This document shows, in pieces, positions 42,048-51,448 of a DNA stretch of 64,000 bases; position 1 is the first letter of the stretch, and every line of letters starts with the position of its first letter. Location of the stretch: assembly GCA_905207705.1 (NCBI GenBank), contig CAJLMA010000001.1, positions 1 to 64,000 on the forward strand, written 5' to 3'. Under the pieces are notes generated by a model. It was not told where the DNA came from and did not search any database. It saw nothing but the letters and a program-made list of their open reading frames with translations. Made by a program: the position numbers and the translations under genes. The DNA is from an uncultured Prevotellaceae bacterium. Lineage in GTDB: Bacteria > Bacteroidota > Bacteroidia > Bacteroidales > Muribaculaceae.

Positions 42048-43391
42048 TTAATGACGATGTGATACATCGAGGCCGTATCCTTTTTTCTTATCCACGACCT
42101 TCAACATTAATGCAACTATCAGCGACAACACTGCAATTCCTGTAAAGATACACATAGGTAAGGTATAATCATATTCAGCTCCTGCAATGCCTGTTTTGCA
42201 ATAATTATCGAGCACAGCACCAATCAGTACAGGGACACCCCATAACCCTATATTCTGAATGAAGAATATCAAGGCGTATGCCGTGCCCAGCTGATGCTGT
42301 GGAAATATCTTAGCTACAGATGGCCACATAGCTGATGGCACAAGAGAAAATGCCACACCAAGTATAATCATCAATATAATGGCCACAATGCCGGCTTCAA
42401 CAAATGGCAATGCATATACAAAGTGAACAATAATAAGCATCAACGCCCCAATTATCATTATCGTGGCAGCCTTGCCTGTTTTATCAACCAAACCTCCAAA
42501 AATAGGAGTAAGCACCAAAGCTCCAAGCGCAGGCAATCCGGCTATTGTCCCTGCCAAATTACTATCAATGCCATACTTTGAAGTCATAAGTTCTGTTGCA
42601 AATTTCTGGAACGGGAACACACAGGAATAGAACAGTACGCACAGCAACGCGATAAGCCAGAATCCTTGGTTTGTCAAAATACTTTTAACATCCTTAAATG
42701 AGAATTTCTCTTCAGCTGTCAAGCTCTCGCTCGCTTTGGTCTGTGCATCAAGTTTCTTGTCGAGAACCGAGAAAATAAAGAAAGCAACAAGACCTACACA
42801 TAAAACAACCAAGCCAATAAACAACGGCATTGTCAAGCCAAAGTTTTTTGCTACGGGAATTGCAACTGAATATGCGGCTTGAGATCCCAATCGTGCCAAT
42901 GCGACTTGAACGCCCATAGCTGTTGCTACCTCTTTATCTTTGAACCACTTTGCAATAATCTTCGTGACTGTAATACCAGCTACTTCCGCTCCGACTCCAA
43001 ATATTGAATATCCTGCCGATGCTACCATGACACTGCTCTTGTATCCCAAGATAGTCCCTGTGGAATCTCCCATGTAATTCAAAGCATAATACTCTATTGC
43101 CGTACCGCCTACCATCAATATTGTTGCCAATTTACCCGTGAAGCGGCTTCCGAATTTATCCAATATCAATCCACCCCATATCAGCATTAGCAAAAATACG
43201 TTAAGGAAACTGTAAGCACCTGTAAAAACGCCAAATTCGGTACTATCCCAATGAAGTGCACCTTCCAACATTTCCTTTAATGGCGCCATTACATCATTTA
43301 CATAATAAGCGGCCATCATAGTGAGGGCAATTATAACCAAAGCTCCCCACCTTATGGCAAAAGAATCATTTAATTTTTTCACTTTAAGCAT
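42048..43391 (-). CDS. MFS transporter (MFSD1-like)
   Basis: The 447-residue protein has about twelve membrane helices with the central loop near residues 215-232 (LDKKLDAQTKASESLTAEEKFSFKD). The first cytoplasmic loop carries a G-x-x-x-D-K-F-G-S-R form of the MFS motif (GGLILDKFGSRFTGK), and a second copy, FGGLVDKTGKAA, lies in the C-terminal half. The order resembles the MFSD1-like group common in Bacteroidales; MFSD1 is a dipeptide transporter in animals, but substrate cannot be assumed here. It stands alone with a -7 candidate, TATCTTTG on the minus strand at 43413-43420. Confidence 0.85.
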   Translation of the reverse strand: MLKVKKLNDSFAIRWGALVIIALTMMAAYYVNDVMAPLKEMLEGALHWDSTEFGVFTGAYSFLNVFLLMLIWGGLILDKFGSRFTGKLATILMVGGTAIEYYALNYMGDSTGTILGYKSSVMVASAGYSIFGVGAEVAGITVTKIIAKWFKDKEVATAMGVQVALARLGSQAAYSVAIPVAKNFGLTMPLFIGLVVLCVGLVAFFIFSVLDKKLDAQTKASESLTAEEKFSFKDVKSILTNQGFWLIALLCVLFYSCVFPFQKFATELMTSKYGIDSNLAGTIAGLPALGALVLTPIFGGLVDKTGKAATIMIIGALMLIIVHFVYALPFVEAGIVAIILMIILGVAFSLVPSAMWPSVAKIFPQHQLGTAYALIFFIQNIGLWGVPVLIGAVLDNYCKTGIAGAEYDYTLPMCIFTGIAVLSLIVALMLKVVDKKKGYGLDVSHRH

Positions 43392-43412
43392 AACTTTTCA
43401 TTATTTCTGGCA

Positions 43413-43420
43413 CAAAGATA
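43413..43420 (-). promoter_or_regulatory. -7 element for the MFS transporter gene
   Basis: The minus strand reads TATCTTTG 21 bases upstream of the transporter's ATG. No TTG is present at standard spacing. Confidence 0.4.
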
Positions 43421-43501
43421 CTAAATCCTGTCAAAACACGACATTTGTAGCACATAAATTACACTTTAATAAAACAATGATTTTTGCGAGTTTTATAAAA
43501 A

Positions 43502-43540
43502 CATGCCGGTAACATCATTTTCTCTAATGTTACCGGCATG
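43502..43540 (-). terminator. Terminator of dnaE-trxA
   Basis: A perfect 14-base stem, catgccggtaacat (43502-43515) with atgttaccggcatg (43527-43540), 11-base loop. It lies 22 bases after the trxA stop and is followed on the minus strand by a T-run. Confidence 0.92.
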
Positions 43541-43562
43541 AAAAAACAAACAATTATTGAAT

Positions 43563-43877
43563 TTACAATAATGATTTAATCTTAGCCTCTAATTCATTCT
43601 TTGGTAAGGAACCAACACTACGTTCTTTGAGCTCGCCATCTTTGAAGAACAACAACGTTGGGATGTTTCTAATACCGAATTCTACAGCCAATTCGTCTCC
43701 GTCTTCAACATTATATTTACCAATAAGCACCTGGCCTTCATATTGTTCAGCAAGTTCGTCAACAATTGGAGCCATACGCATGCATGGACCACACCAAGTC
43801 GCCCAAAAATCAATCACTACCGGTCCACCGGCTGCAATCTTTGCTTTAGCATTCTCGTCAGTAAAAACAAAAGCCAT
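43563..43877 (-). CDS. trxA: Thioredoxin
   Basis: The 104-residue protein is a classical cytoplasmic thioredoxin: WATWCGPC with Cys29 and Cys32, Asp/Pro positions as usual, and the cis-Pro loop RNIPTLLFFKDG. It reduces protein disulfides, including ribonucleotide reductase. It lies 17 bases after dnaE and ends at a strong terminator, so the two are co-transcribed. Confidence 0.96.
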   Translation of the reverse strand: MAFVFTDENAKAKIAAGGPVVIDFWATWCGPCMRMAPIVDELAEQYEGQVLIGKYNVEDGDELAVEFGIRNIPTLLFFKDGELKERSVGSLPKNELEAKIKSLL

Positions 43878-43894
43878 AATTTGATTTTTTGATA

Positions 43895-46800
43895 TTAATT
43901 GATTTGTTGTTGATTTATTGTAAAACTTATTTCACATTCATTCAATACATCTATCAATTTGCGTGTGACAGGCATCTTAAATTTTGACACCATATTTACA
44001 TTCCGATGATTTTTCTCATCGGATAGTTCCAAAAACAAGTCGCAACGGTTATCGGTAGATTGTGTCAAGAATGACTTCAAAGTCGCTATCAATGCCGAAT
44101 TGACTACCGAAGATGGTAATTTCAGCGTAATGTTTCGCACCAATTTACCCTTTACATTGTCAAGAAGCTCCACCGACATTATGTTAAAATCAATCCGACC
44201 ATTAAACTTATTTTGTTGATAAGCTCCACGCACAAGTAAAGGTGTTCCCACAACTCCATAGTTATGGAAATTTATAAAATTATTCCCGAACAAATAAAAT
44301 TCGGTAGACCCTGAATAATCTTCGAGTTTCAATATACCGAATTTCGAGCCTCTCTTTGAGGGTTTCTCGTCATATCCGACAACAATGCCTCCAACGATAA
44401 TTTCCTTGTCAAGATTGGACGACAAGTCTTTTAAGTCTTTCAACCTTGCCGTACATCCATACTCGATCTCTACAAAATATGGATCAAGAGGATGAGCAGA
44501 CAGATACATGCCGACAAGTTCCCGCTCCCTTTCAAGACGGATTATCTCGGGCCATTTTGTCCCTCTTGGAATTGTAGGCTTAGTCGTGTCAATCATTTCA
44601 TCCCCTCCAAAGAGAGATGTCATCTGCGAAGCCTTATCTGCCTGATATTTTTGGCCATACCTTACCAGCACCTCAGAAAAAGTCTCCTCTTTAACTCCTT
44701 TTTCAAAGAAATCTTCACGCGAGATGTCTTGGAAGCAATCAAAAGCACCCGACAACGCAAGAGCTTCTATTGTCTTACGGTTACAATTTGACAAATTGAC
44801 CCTTTCTACAAAATCAAATATAGATTTATAAGGTCCATGCGCTTTACGCTCATCGATAATTGCATTCACGGCATTTATACCTACACTCTTGATGCCAGCC
44901 AGGCCAAACCTGATATCACCTTTACTATTTGCGCTGAAAGAAATATAACTTTCATTTATATCCGGGCCTTTGACTGCAATTTTCATGGATTTACATTCAT
45001 CCATGAATTTGGTAAGTTTATCTATGTCATTAAGATTCCGGCTCAACACAGCAGCCATGTATTCCGACGGATAATTGGCTTTCAAGTATGCTGTTTGGAA
45101 TGCTACCCAACTATAGCATGTTGCATGGCTTTTATTGAAAGCATAGGACGCAAATTTTTCCCAGTCTTTCCATATCTTTTCAAGCACATTTTCATCATAA
45201 CCACGCTCCTTGCCTCCGTTGATAAATTTTGGCTTCAATGAAGCAAGTTTGTCAAGTTGCTTTTTACCCATAGCTTTTCGCAACACATCCGACTCACCTC
45301 TTGTGAACCCGGCAAGCAATCTTGAAAGTAACATCACCTGCTCCTGATATACAGTAATGCCATAAGTATCCTTGAGATACTTTTCCATTACGGGTATGTC
45401 ATACACAATCGGCAATTCTCCTTTCTTTCGCTTGATGAAATCAGGAATGTATTCCATAGGCCCCGGCCGATACAGTGCGTTCATTGCAATAAGGTCTTCA
45501 AACGTGCTTGGTTGAAGTTCTATCAGATACTTCTGCATTCCAGCCGATTCAAATTGGAAAGTCCCTGTGGTACGTCCTTCACAATATAGTTGATATGTCT
45601 TAGGATCATTTATATCCACAGTGTCTATATCCAGGTCAAATCCTCGCGTTTCTTTTATATTTGCAACTGCTTCCTTTATGATTGATAATGTTTTCAACCC
45701 GAGGAAGTCCATTTTTATAAGGCCGGTAGACTCAATGACACTCCCTTCATATTGCGTTACAAGCATCTTGTTGCCATCTTTATCAGGAGCCGTACTGACT
45801 GGAACCCAATCGGTAATATCATCACGACCTATTATTACACCACAGGCGTGTACACCCGTGTTTCGCACATTGCCTTCAAGGGCTTCAGCATATTTAATAG
45901 TCTCTACGACTGTGGAATTGGAATTATTCAGTTCAGCCTTGAACTCAGGGAAACATTTAAGACAGTTTTTTATAGTAATCTTATACTTCTTCCCTTTTTC
46001 ATCCTCCGGCATGTCGTTAGGCTTGCTCGGTATGAATTTAGCCAACCTGTCACTTTCAGGCAAAGGCAATTCTTCCACCCTCGCAACATCTTTTATTGCC
46101 ATCTTTGCAGCCATAGTGCCGTAAGTAATAATATGTGCAACCTTTTCAGCTCCATATTTATCGGTTACATATTTCAATACTTTCGCACGGCCATCGTCAT
46201 CAAAGTCAATATCTATATCAGGTAATGAAACACGGTCAGGGTTCAAGAAACGCTCAAATAGCAAATCATATTTAATCGGGTCTATCTGAGTTATTCCAAG
46301 GCAATATGCAACTGCCGAACCTGCAGCCGATCCACGTCCCGGTCCTACCGATACCCCCATTTCCCTTGCAGCTCTGATGAAATCTTGCACGATCAAGAAA
46401 TACCCGGGGAATCCCATGTTCTTAATGGTTTCAAGCTCAAAGTCGATACGTTCCTTGTGTTCTTCATCAAGTTCATTTTTCCATAACCTATTGGCACCTT
46501 CATATACAAGATGACGCAAATAGTCATTATTGTCAGTAAAACCGTCAGGTAATGGGAAATTAGGCAAAATGGGATCATGGTCAATTGAATAGAACTCAGT
46601 TTTGTCGAGCAATTCAAGAGTGTTGCTCAACGCTTCCGGAAAATCACTAAACAATTCATTCATTTCCTCCTGCGTTTTCATCCACTCCTGCTTAGAATAC
46701 AGCATCCTTTTTGGATCATTCAAGTATTTGCCGGTAGAAACGCAAATCAATCGGTCATGAGCTTCAGCATCGCTTTCATTCACAAAATGTACGTCATTGG

Positions 46801-47560
46801 TACACACAAGTTTTATACCCAATTCTTCCGACAATTGCTTTAATACAGCATTAACTTCCTGCTGTAACGGAAATGTCTCATGATTTGCTCTTGGAACCGT
46901 CGCTTTATGTCTTTGCAATTCGAGATAGTAGTCATCACCAAATATGCTTTTAAACCATTTTGCCGATTCTCTTGCTTCATCTATCTGCCCATTCAATATC
47001 AATCGCGGTATTTCGCCACCCAAACAGGCCGAACAAACCATCAATCCTTCATGATATTTTTCAAGATTCTCCTTGTCGGTTCTTGGATGCGAATAAAAAC
47101 CGTCAGTCCATGCCTTAGACACCAATTTGACAAGATTATGGTACCCTTTTAGATTCTTGGCAAGAACAATTAAATGTCGACCTGTATCATGCTTTGACAC
47201 CTTGTCATACAAAGTCTTTTCAGCTACATACATTTCACATCCAAAAATCGGTTTGAACAACTTGCCTTGAGCTTCTTTGATTTGATTGTTCAAATCGGCA
47301 ATCAGAGATTCATCACGAGCATCAGCCTCTTCCGCTTCTTTAAGTTGCTTCTTTAATGACCTTATTGTTTTGTTCGTTTCGGAATTGACGGTATTGCAAT
47401 AATTATAAAACTCCTTTATGCCAAACATATTTCCATGGTCGGTCAAGGCAATACCTTTCATTCCATTGGCAATCGCTTTGTCTACGAGAGCCTTTATGGA
47501 TGCCTGCCCGTCAAGAACGGAATATTGTGAGTGAACATGAAGATGTACAAATGGTTGCAT
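43895..47560 (-). CDS. dnaE: DNA polymerase III alpha subunit
   Basis: The 1221-residue replicative polymerase has an N-terminal PHP domain (LHVHSQYSVLDG), a polymerase core with the catalytic aspartates in PDIDIDFDDD at 447-456 and GPGRGSAAGS just before, and C-terminal tandem HhH, OB-fold and tau-binding regions. A charged Lys/Glu insertion (about 58-102) interrupts the PHP domain between EFYNYCN and PIFGCEMYV. The ATG at 47560 gives the family N-terminus; an upstream TTG would add 12 residues. It is followed by trxA after 17 bases. Confidence 0.98.
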   Translation of the reverse strand: MQPFVHLHVHSQYSVLDGQASIKALVDKAIANGMKGIALTDHGNMFGIKEFYNYCNTVNSETNKTIRSLKKQLKEAEEADARDESLIADLNNQIKEAQGKLFKPIFGCEMYVAEKTLYDKVSKHDTGRHLIVLAKNLKGYHNLVKLVSKAWTDGFYSHPRTDKENLEKYHEGLMVCSACLGGEIPRLILNGQIDEARESAKWFKSIFGDDYYLELQRHKATVPRANHETFPLQQEVNAVLKQLSEELGIKLVCTNDVHFVNESDAEAHDRLICVSTGKYLNDPKRMLYSKQEWMKTQEEMNELFSDFPEALSNTLELLDKTEFYSIDHDPILPNFPLPDGFTDNNDYLRHLVYEGANRLWKNELDEEHKERIDFELETIKNMGFPGYFLIVQDFIRAAREMGVSVGPGRGSAAGSAVAYCLGITQIDPIKYDLLFERFLNPDRVSLPDIDIDFDDDGRAKVLKYVTDKYGAEKVAHIITYGTMAAKMAIKDVARVEELPLPESDRLAKFIPSKPNDMPEDEKGKKYKITIKNCLKCFPEFKAELNNSNSTVVETIKYAEALEGNVRNTGVHACGVIIGRDDITDWVPVSTAPDKDGNKMLVTQYEGSVIESTGLIKMDFLGLKTLSIIKEAVANIKETRGFDLDIDTVDINDPKTYQLYCEGRTTGTFQFESAGMQKYLIELQPSTFEDLIAMNALYRPGPMEYIPDFIKRKKGELPIVYDIPVMEKYLKDTYGITVYQEQVMLLSRLLAGFTRGESDVLRKAMGKKQLDKLASLKPKFINGGKERGYDENVLEKIWKDWEKFASYAFNKSHATCYSWVAFQTAYLKANYPSEYMAAVLSRNLNDIDKLTKFMDECKSMKIAVKGPDINESYISFSANSKGDIRFGLAGIKSVGINAVNAIIDERKAHGPYKSIFDFVERVNLSNCNRKTIEALALSGAFDCFQDISREDFFEKGVKEETFSEVLVRYGQKYQADKASQMTSLFGGDEMIDTTKPTIPRGTKWPEIIRLERERELVGMYLSAHPLDPYFVEIEYGCTARLKDLKDLSSNLDKEIIVGGIVVGYDEKPSKRGSKFGILKLEDYSGSTEFYLFGNNFINFHNYGVVGTPLLVRGAYQQNKFNGRIDFNIMSVELLDNVKGKLVRNITLKLPSSVVNSALIATLKSFLTQSTDNRCDLFLELSDEKNHRNVNMVSKFKMPVTRKLIDVLNECEISFTINQQQIN

Positions 47561-47673
47561 GCAAATTACTCTTTTATTTTGCTGTAAAATTAGCAATAAT
47601 CGTCTATATGAAAAACATTTCGCTCACAAACTTATTAACAACCATTCCACTCCGACAATAATAAAAAACAGAT

Positions 47674-47698
47674 GGCTGCAAAGCAACCCTTTGCAACC
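47674..47698 (-). terminator. Terminator of the nitroreductase gene
   Basis: On the minus-strand RNA, GGUUGCAAAG (47689-47698) pairs with CUUUGCAGCC (47674-47683) with one U-G pair and a 5-base loop. A T-run follows shortly, with a few bases between. Confidence 0.7.
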
Positions 47699-47736
47699 AC
47701 CACCAATAAAATCAGCAGAATCGTGCTTTATTAAAA

Positions 47737-48486
47737 TTATTTTTTAACGTCAAATCCTTGTGTCCTTATATAGTCAAGCATATTATATTTTGTGGCCTCC
47801 ACATAATAATCCAAAATATGCTTGCACCAATCATTATCTGTCTTAGTGCCCGCACGCGTCATGTTGTATTCCGACACAGTAGCATCATACTTAGCCAAAT
47901 CAGGCACCATGTCATCATTACGATAATGGTTCTTATGAATAACAAGTTCCTCTGGCATTTTAGGTTTCAAATCCGGATGTTCCCTTGGTACACCAATAGC
48001 CAATCCACAAACGGCAAACACGCCTTTTGGCAATTGAAGTACTTCTGCAATAAGAGCCGGATTGGCCGTACGCGCATATCCTACACAGCAACTCCCCAAC
48101 CCGCATGCTTGAGCAGCAATTACTGCGCTCTGCATTGCTATGCTCGCATCGATAATGCCAATCATTACACAATCAAGTGTCTCATTGAAAGCTGGCACGT
48201 CAATACCCTTGTATGCAGCCAATTTCTGAATTTTGTTATAATCTGCACAAAACATCATGAAATGATTGCATGTTTTGATTTGTTTTTGATTTGTTATCTC
48301 ATATAGTTTTAATTTTATGTCTTGATCAGTAATGTCGATAACACTGAATTGTTGACCGTTATAACTCGTTGGCGAATTCCGTATGGCAGCATATATAGAA
48401 TCCATCGCATCTTGAGGAATTTCCTCTCTTTCATATCTTCTTACACTCGTGCGAGTATCAAACAATTGTTTTATTTCTGCTTGCAT
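47737..48486 (-). CDS. Nitroreductase family protein (NfsA/FRP-like)
   Basis: The 249-residue flavoenzyme has the oxygen-insensitive nitroreductase pattern: RTSVRRYEREEIP near residue 12, SPTSYNGQQFSVI with FMN-binding residues, and the AAQACGLGSCCVGYART segment, then LPKGVFAVCGLAIG. These enzymes reduce nitro compounds, quinones or flavins with NAD(P)H; the natural substrate is unknown. The sequence is closer to the NfsA/FRP group than to NfsB. It is divergent from prfA and ends with its own terminator. Confidence 0.9.
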   Translation of the reverse strand: MQAEIKQLFDTRTSVRRYEREEIPQDAMDSIYAAIRNSPTSYNGQQFSVIDITDQDIKLKLYEITNQKQIKTCNHFMMFCADYNKIQKLAAYKGIDVPAFNETLDCVMIGIIDASIAMQSAVIAAQACGLGSCCVGYARTANPALIAEVLQLPKGVFAVCGLAIGVPREHPDLKPKMPEELVIHKNHYRNDDMVPDLAKYDATVSEYNMTRAGTKTDNDWCKHILDYYVEATKYNMLDYIRTQGFDVKK

Positions 48487-48548
48487 AGTGTTCCTTTTTT
48501 TGAATTCAATTAGTTTGTGTTAATAATCGTTATTCAGTAAAAATATAT

Positions 48549-48556
48549 TATTTTTG
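48549..48556 (+). promoter_or_regulatory. -7 element for prfA-DUF4153-pyrF
   Basis: TATTTTTG lies 33 bases before the prfA ATG and matches TAnnTTTG. A -33 TTG is not seen at standard spacing. Confidence 0.4.
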
Positions 48557-48588
48557 TAGAAAAAACAAATAATTACAATAATATATTT

Positions 48589-49698
48589 ATGGCAAATAAT
48601 CCGTTATTGCAGCGACTGGAAGGTTTGGATGCTCGTTTTGAAGAAGTTAAAACCCTCATTACCGATCCTTCGGTCATAACTGACAAAAAACGCTATGTCA
48701 AATTAAGCAAGGAATACAGGGATCTTGAAAAACTATTATCTGCCGCAACACAATATCAAAAAATATTATCAAACATTGAAGAAGCCAAAAGCCTCCTCGA
48801 AACCGAAAATGATGACGACCTTCGAGAAATGGCCAAGGAAGAAATAGACTCAGGCACGCAGAAACTACCTGCCTTGGAAGAAGAAATAAAATTATTACTA
48901 ATTCCGGAAGATCCCGAAGATAGCCGAAATGCAATAGTGGAAATTCGTGGAGGCACAGGCGGCGATGAAGCCGCATTGTTTGCAGGCGACCTTTTCCGCA
49001 TGTATGCCAAATATTGCGAGTCCAAAGGATGGAAAGTCGAAGTGTCAAGCACGAGTGATGGTGCTGCAGGTGGATACAAAGAAATAATCTTTACCGTATC
49101 GGGCAACAACGTGTACGGTACTTTAAAATATGAGTCGGGCGTGCATCGAGTGCAGCGCGTTCCGGCCACAGAGACCCAAGGCCGTGTACACACATCGGCA
49201 GCATCAGTCGCAGTGTTGCCTGAAGCAGAACCATTTGATGTAGAAATAAATGAAGGAGAAATAAAGTGGGACACCTTCCGTAGCGGCGGAGCCGGAGGCC
49301 AAAATGTGAATAAAGTAGAATCCGGGGTACGACTACGTTATATGTGGAAAAATCCAAATACAGGAATATCCGATGAGATACTTATAGAATGTACCGAAAC
49401 CCGAGATCAGCCTAAAAACAAAGAAAGGGCATTAACGCGCTTGCGTTCGTTCATATACGACAAAGAGCATCAAAAATACATCGACGACATAGCCTCACGC
49501 CGTAAGACTCTTGTCTCGACAGGTGACCGCTCGGCCAAGATTCGCACATACAACTATCCTCAAGGACGAATTACAGATCACCGAATCGGATACACTGTTT
49601 ACAATCTCAATGCATTCATGGATGGTGACATACAAGACTGCATCGACCATTTGATTGTGGCCGAAAATGCAGAAAAATTGAAAGCAAGCGAAATATAA
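48589..49698 (+). CDS. prfA: Peptide chain release factor 1
   Basis: The 369-residue protein has full RF1 architecture: helical domain 1, the anticodon-like loop with VPATETQGRVHTSAASVAVLPE, the peptidyl-transferase motif GGQ at 236-238 (SGGAGGQNVNK), and domain 3. The PxT form PAT in the decoding loop marks RF1 (UAA/UAG) rather than RF2. It ends translation by releasing the nascent chain. The DUF4153 gene begins 10 bases downstream. Confidence 0.97.
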   Translation: MANNPLLQRLEGLDARFEEVKTLITDPSVITDKKRYVKLSKEYRDLEKLLSAATQYQKILSNIEEAKSLLETENDDDLREMAKEEIDSGTQKLPALEEEIKLLLIPEDPEDSRNAIVEIRGGTGGDEAALFAGDLFRMYAKYCESKGWKVEVSSTSDGAAGGYKEIIFTVSGNNVYGTLKYESGVHRVQRVPATETQGRVHTSAASVAVLPEAEPFDVEINEGEIKWDTFRSGGAGGQNVNKVESGVRLRYMWKNPNTGISDEILIECTETRDQPKNKERALTRLRSFIYDKEHQKYIDDIASRRKTLVSTGDRSAKIRTYNYPQGRITDHRIGYTVYNLNAFMDGDIQDCIDHLIVAENAEKLKASEI

Positions 49699-49708
49699 AC
49701 AAACTTAT

Positions 49709-51448
49709 ATGGCAAATAATATAATAACCCGATGGATTGACGATTTTGCCGCATCGTTACGGGAATGTGGCACACGGTTCCCTACAACCGTATTCTTTAT
49801 TACAGCTCTAACTGTGTGGTGCTTATTCCTCAACCATGAGAACTGCCTCGACAATGATCGGCTCACAATCACACTGACATATTATCTGTCGGTAGGCATT
49901 CCTTTGTCACTTTTGTTGCAATTGTGGGGTGAGGAAATGAAAAGCAACAAACGACGCATCGCAACCAACATCATTGGCCAACTTTTATTGCTTGGTGATG
50001 CTATTTTCCTATATTTGCTTTCCTACACTTCATTGGCCATAATGATAGCACATGTCGCAGCAATAGTCGCCCTTGTCATTGCGATTTTCCTTATTTCGTA
50101 TTTAAAAGAGGGAAATGATGTGCCATGTTGGAATTTTGCCATAAAAAGCTTAATTGCATACATCAAAGCCTCTGTCATCTGCATATTGTTTACCTGTGGC
50201 ATCGAATTGCTAATGGTATCAATCGGGATACTGTTTAATATAAATATTGACTATGAATTGCACTTAGATGTGACGATAATATGCAATGTTGGACTCACCC
50301 ACCTTATATTCATAGGCATGTTGCCAGACGGAGCGGCCAAACATGACAATTTGCCTCGCACCAATAATTTTCTCACCATCCTCGTCCGTTATGTGTTCAT
50401 GCCACTTACTGCAGCCTACATGCTCGTGCTGTATGCATATGCCATACGCATAATATTCATGTGGGAACTTCCAAACGGATGGGTGTCATGGCTTGTAACC
50501 GCGCTTATGGCAGGTTGCATCTTAATTGAAATAGGATTATACCCTTTCCGCCAATTCCCTGTCAAGAAAAAGACCGACGAGCTTATTGCTCGATGGTTGC
50601 CAATACTCATAATGCCACTACTGGTACTTATGACAATAGGAATTATCCGCCGTTTCAACGATTATGGCATTACAGTCATGCGACTGTATCTTTCTGCATT
50701 CAACCTGTGGTGCTATGCTGTATGCATAACACTGTTTCTGACTCGTGCTCGACGCATCAGCTGGATACCTGCATCATTTGCAGTAATTTTCTTGTTCACC
50801 TCAATATTGCCTAAATACAATTTCGCCAACATCACACTCGATACCTTGCGAAATGACATTAGTGCTGCAATGGCAAAAACATGCACCGATACACCTCCAC
50901 TAACAGAAGAGCAATATGCCAACTGGATAAACAATGTAATACCGCAAAGCGAAGGGCAACGTATCAATGACAAATTCATTTATTTGCAAGACATGTATGA
51001 CGCGAATGACTACAAATATCTCGCAGCCGACAGCATATATTTTTATACATACAAGGCTTACGATGGGGTAAACGTTGATACAATCACAGCCGAAGGATAT
51101 TATGGCTTTTTCTCAACCCTGCATGATGGCATCGACATACCTGATGGAGCAACTCGCATCACCGAAGTACAATTATTCGGCTACGAAAATTCTACTTTGA
51201 TATTCCATAAAAACGAACAATTGCCAATAGGACTTAACGAAAAAGATACAATATACATTGATTTCCCCACACTTGAAAAGCTAAATAACAATTGTGAGAA
51301 TATCCCATACTCCGAACTTCCACAGAACCATCACGGGTTCAAATTTATCCTCACAGAGCTTACAGGTCACATAAATGACAATGACAGCATTAACATAGCA
51401 GAAATTGACGGATACATATTTCAACTAAATAATATAACAACAAAATGA
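49709..51448 (+). CDS. DUF4153 membrane protein
   Basis: The 579-residue protein has about ten hydrophobic helices in the first two thirds (for example 27-43, 58-72, 96-140, 155-190, 240-270, 285-345, 350-370) and a soluble C-terminal third without them. The N-terminal region with PTTVFFITALTVWCLFL and LSLLLQLWGEE fits DUF4153. The family has no established function; an inner-membrane role is likely. It lies between prfA (10-base gap) and pyrF (four-base overlap), a tight operon linking translation and pyrimidine synthesis. Confidence 0.8.
   Translation: MANNIITRWIDDFAASLRECGTRFPTTVFFITALTVWCLFLNHENCLDNDRLTITLTYYLSVGIPLSLLLQLWGEEMKSNKRRIATNIIGQLLLLGDAIFLYLLSYTSLAIMIAHVAAIVALVIAIFLISYLKEGNDVPCWNFAIKSLIAYIKASVICILFTCGIELLMVSIGILFNINIDYELHLDVTIICNVGLTHLIFIGMLPDGAAKHDNLPRTNNFLTILVRYVFMPLTAAYMLVLYAYAIRIIFMWELPNGWVSWLVTALMAGCILIEIGLYPFRQFPVKKKTDELIARWLPILIMPLLVLMTIGIIRRFNDYGITVMRLYLSAFNLWCYAVCITLFLTRARRISWIPASFAVIFLFTSILPKYNFANITLDTLRNDISAAMAKTCTDTPPLTEEQYANWINNVIPQSEGQRINDKFIYLQDMYDANDYKYLAADSIYFYTYKAYDGVNVDTITAEGYYGFFSTLHDGIDIPDGATRITEVQLFGYENSTLIFHKNEQLPIGLNEKDTIYIDFPTLEKLNNNCENIPYSELPQNHHGFKFILTELTGHINDNDSINIAEIDGYIFQLNNITTK

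Noticed and set aside
45621..46225. Plus-strand open frames of 157-167 residues
   Set aside because: They are complements of dnaE coding sequence without domain features.
47758..48306. 182-residue plus-strand open frame
   Set aside because: It is antisense to the nitroreductase gene, and its composition is that of a shadow frame.
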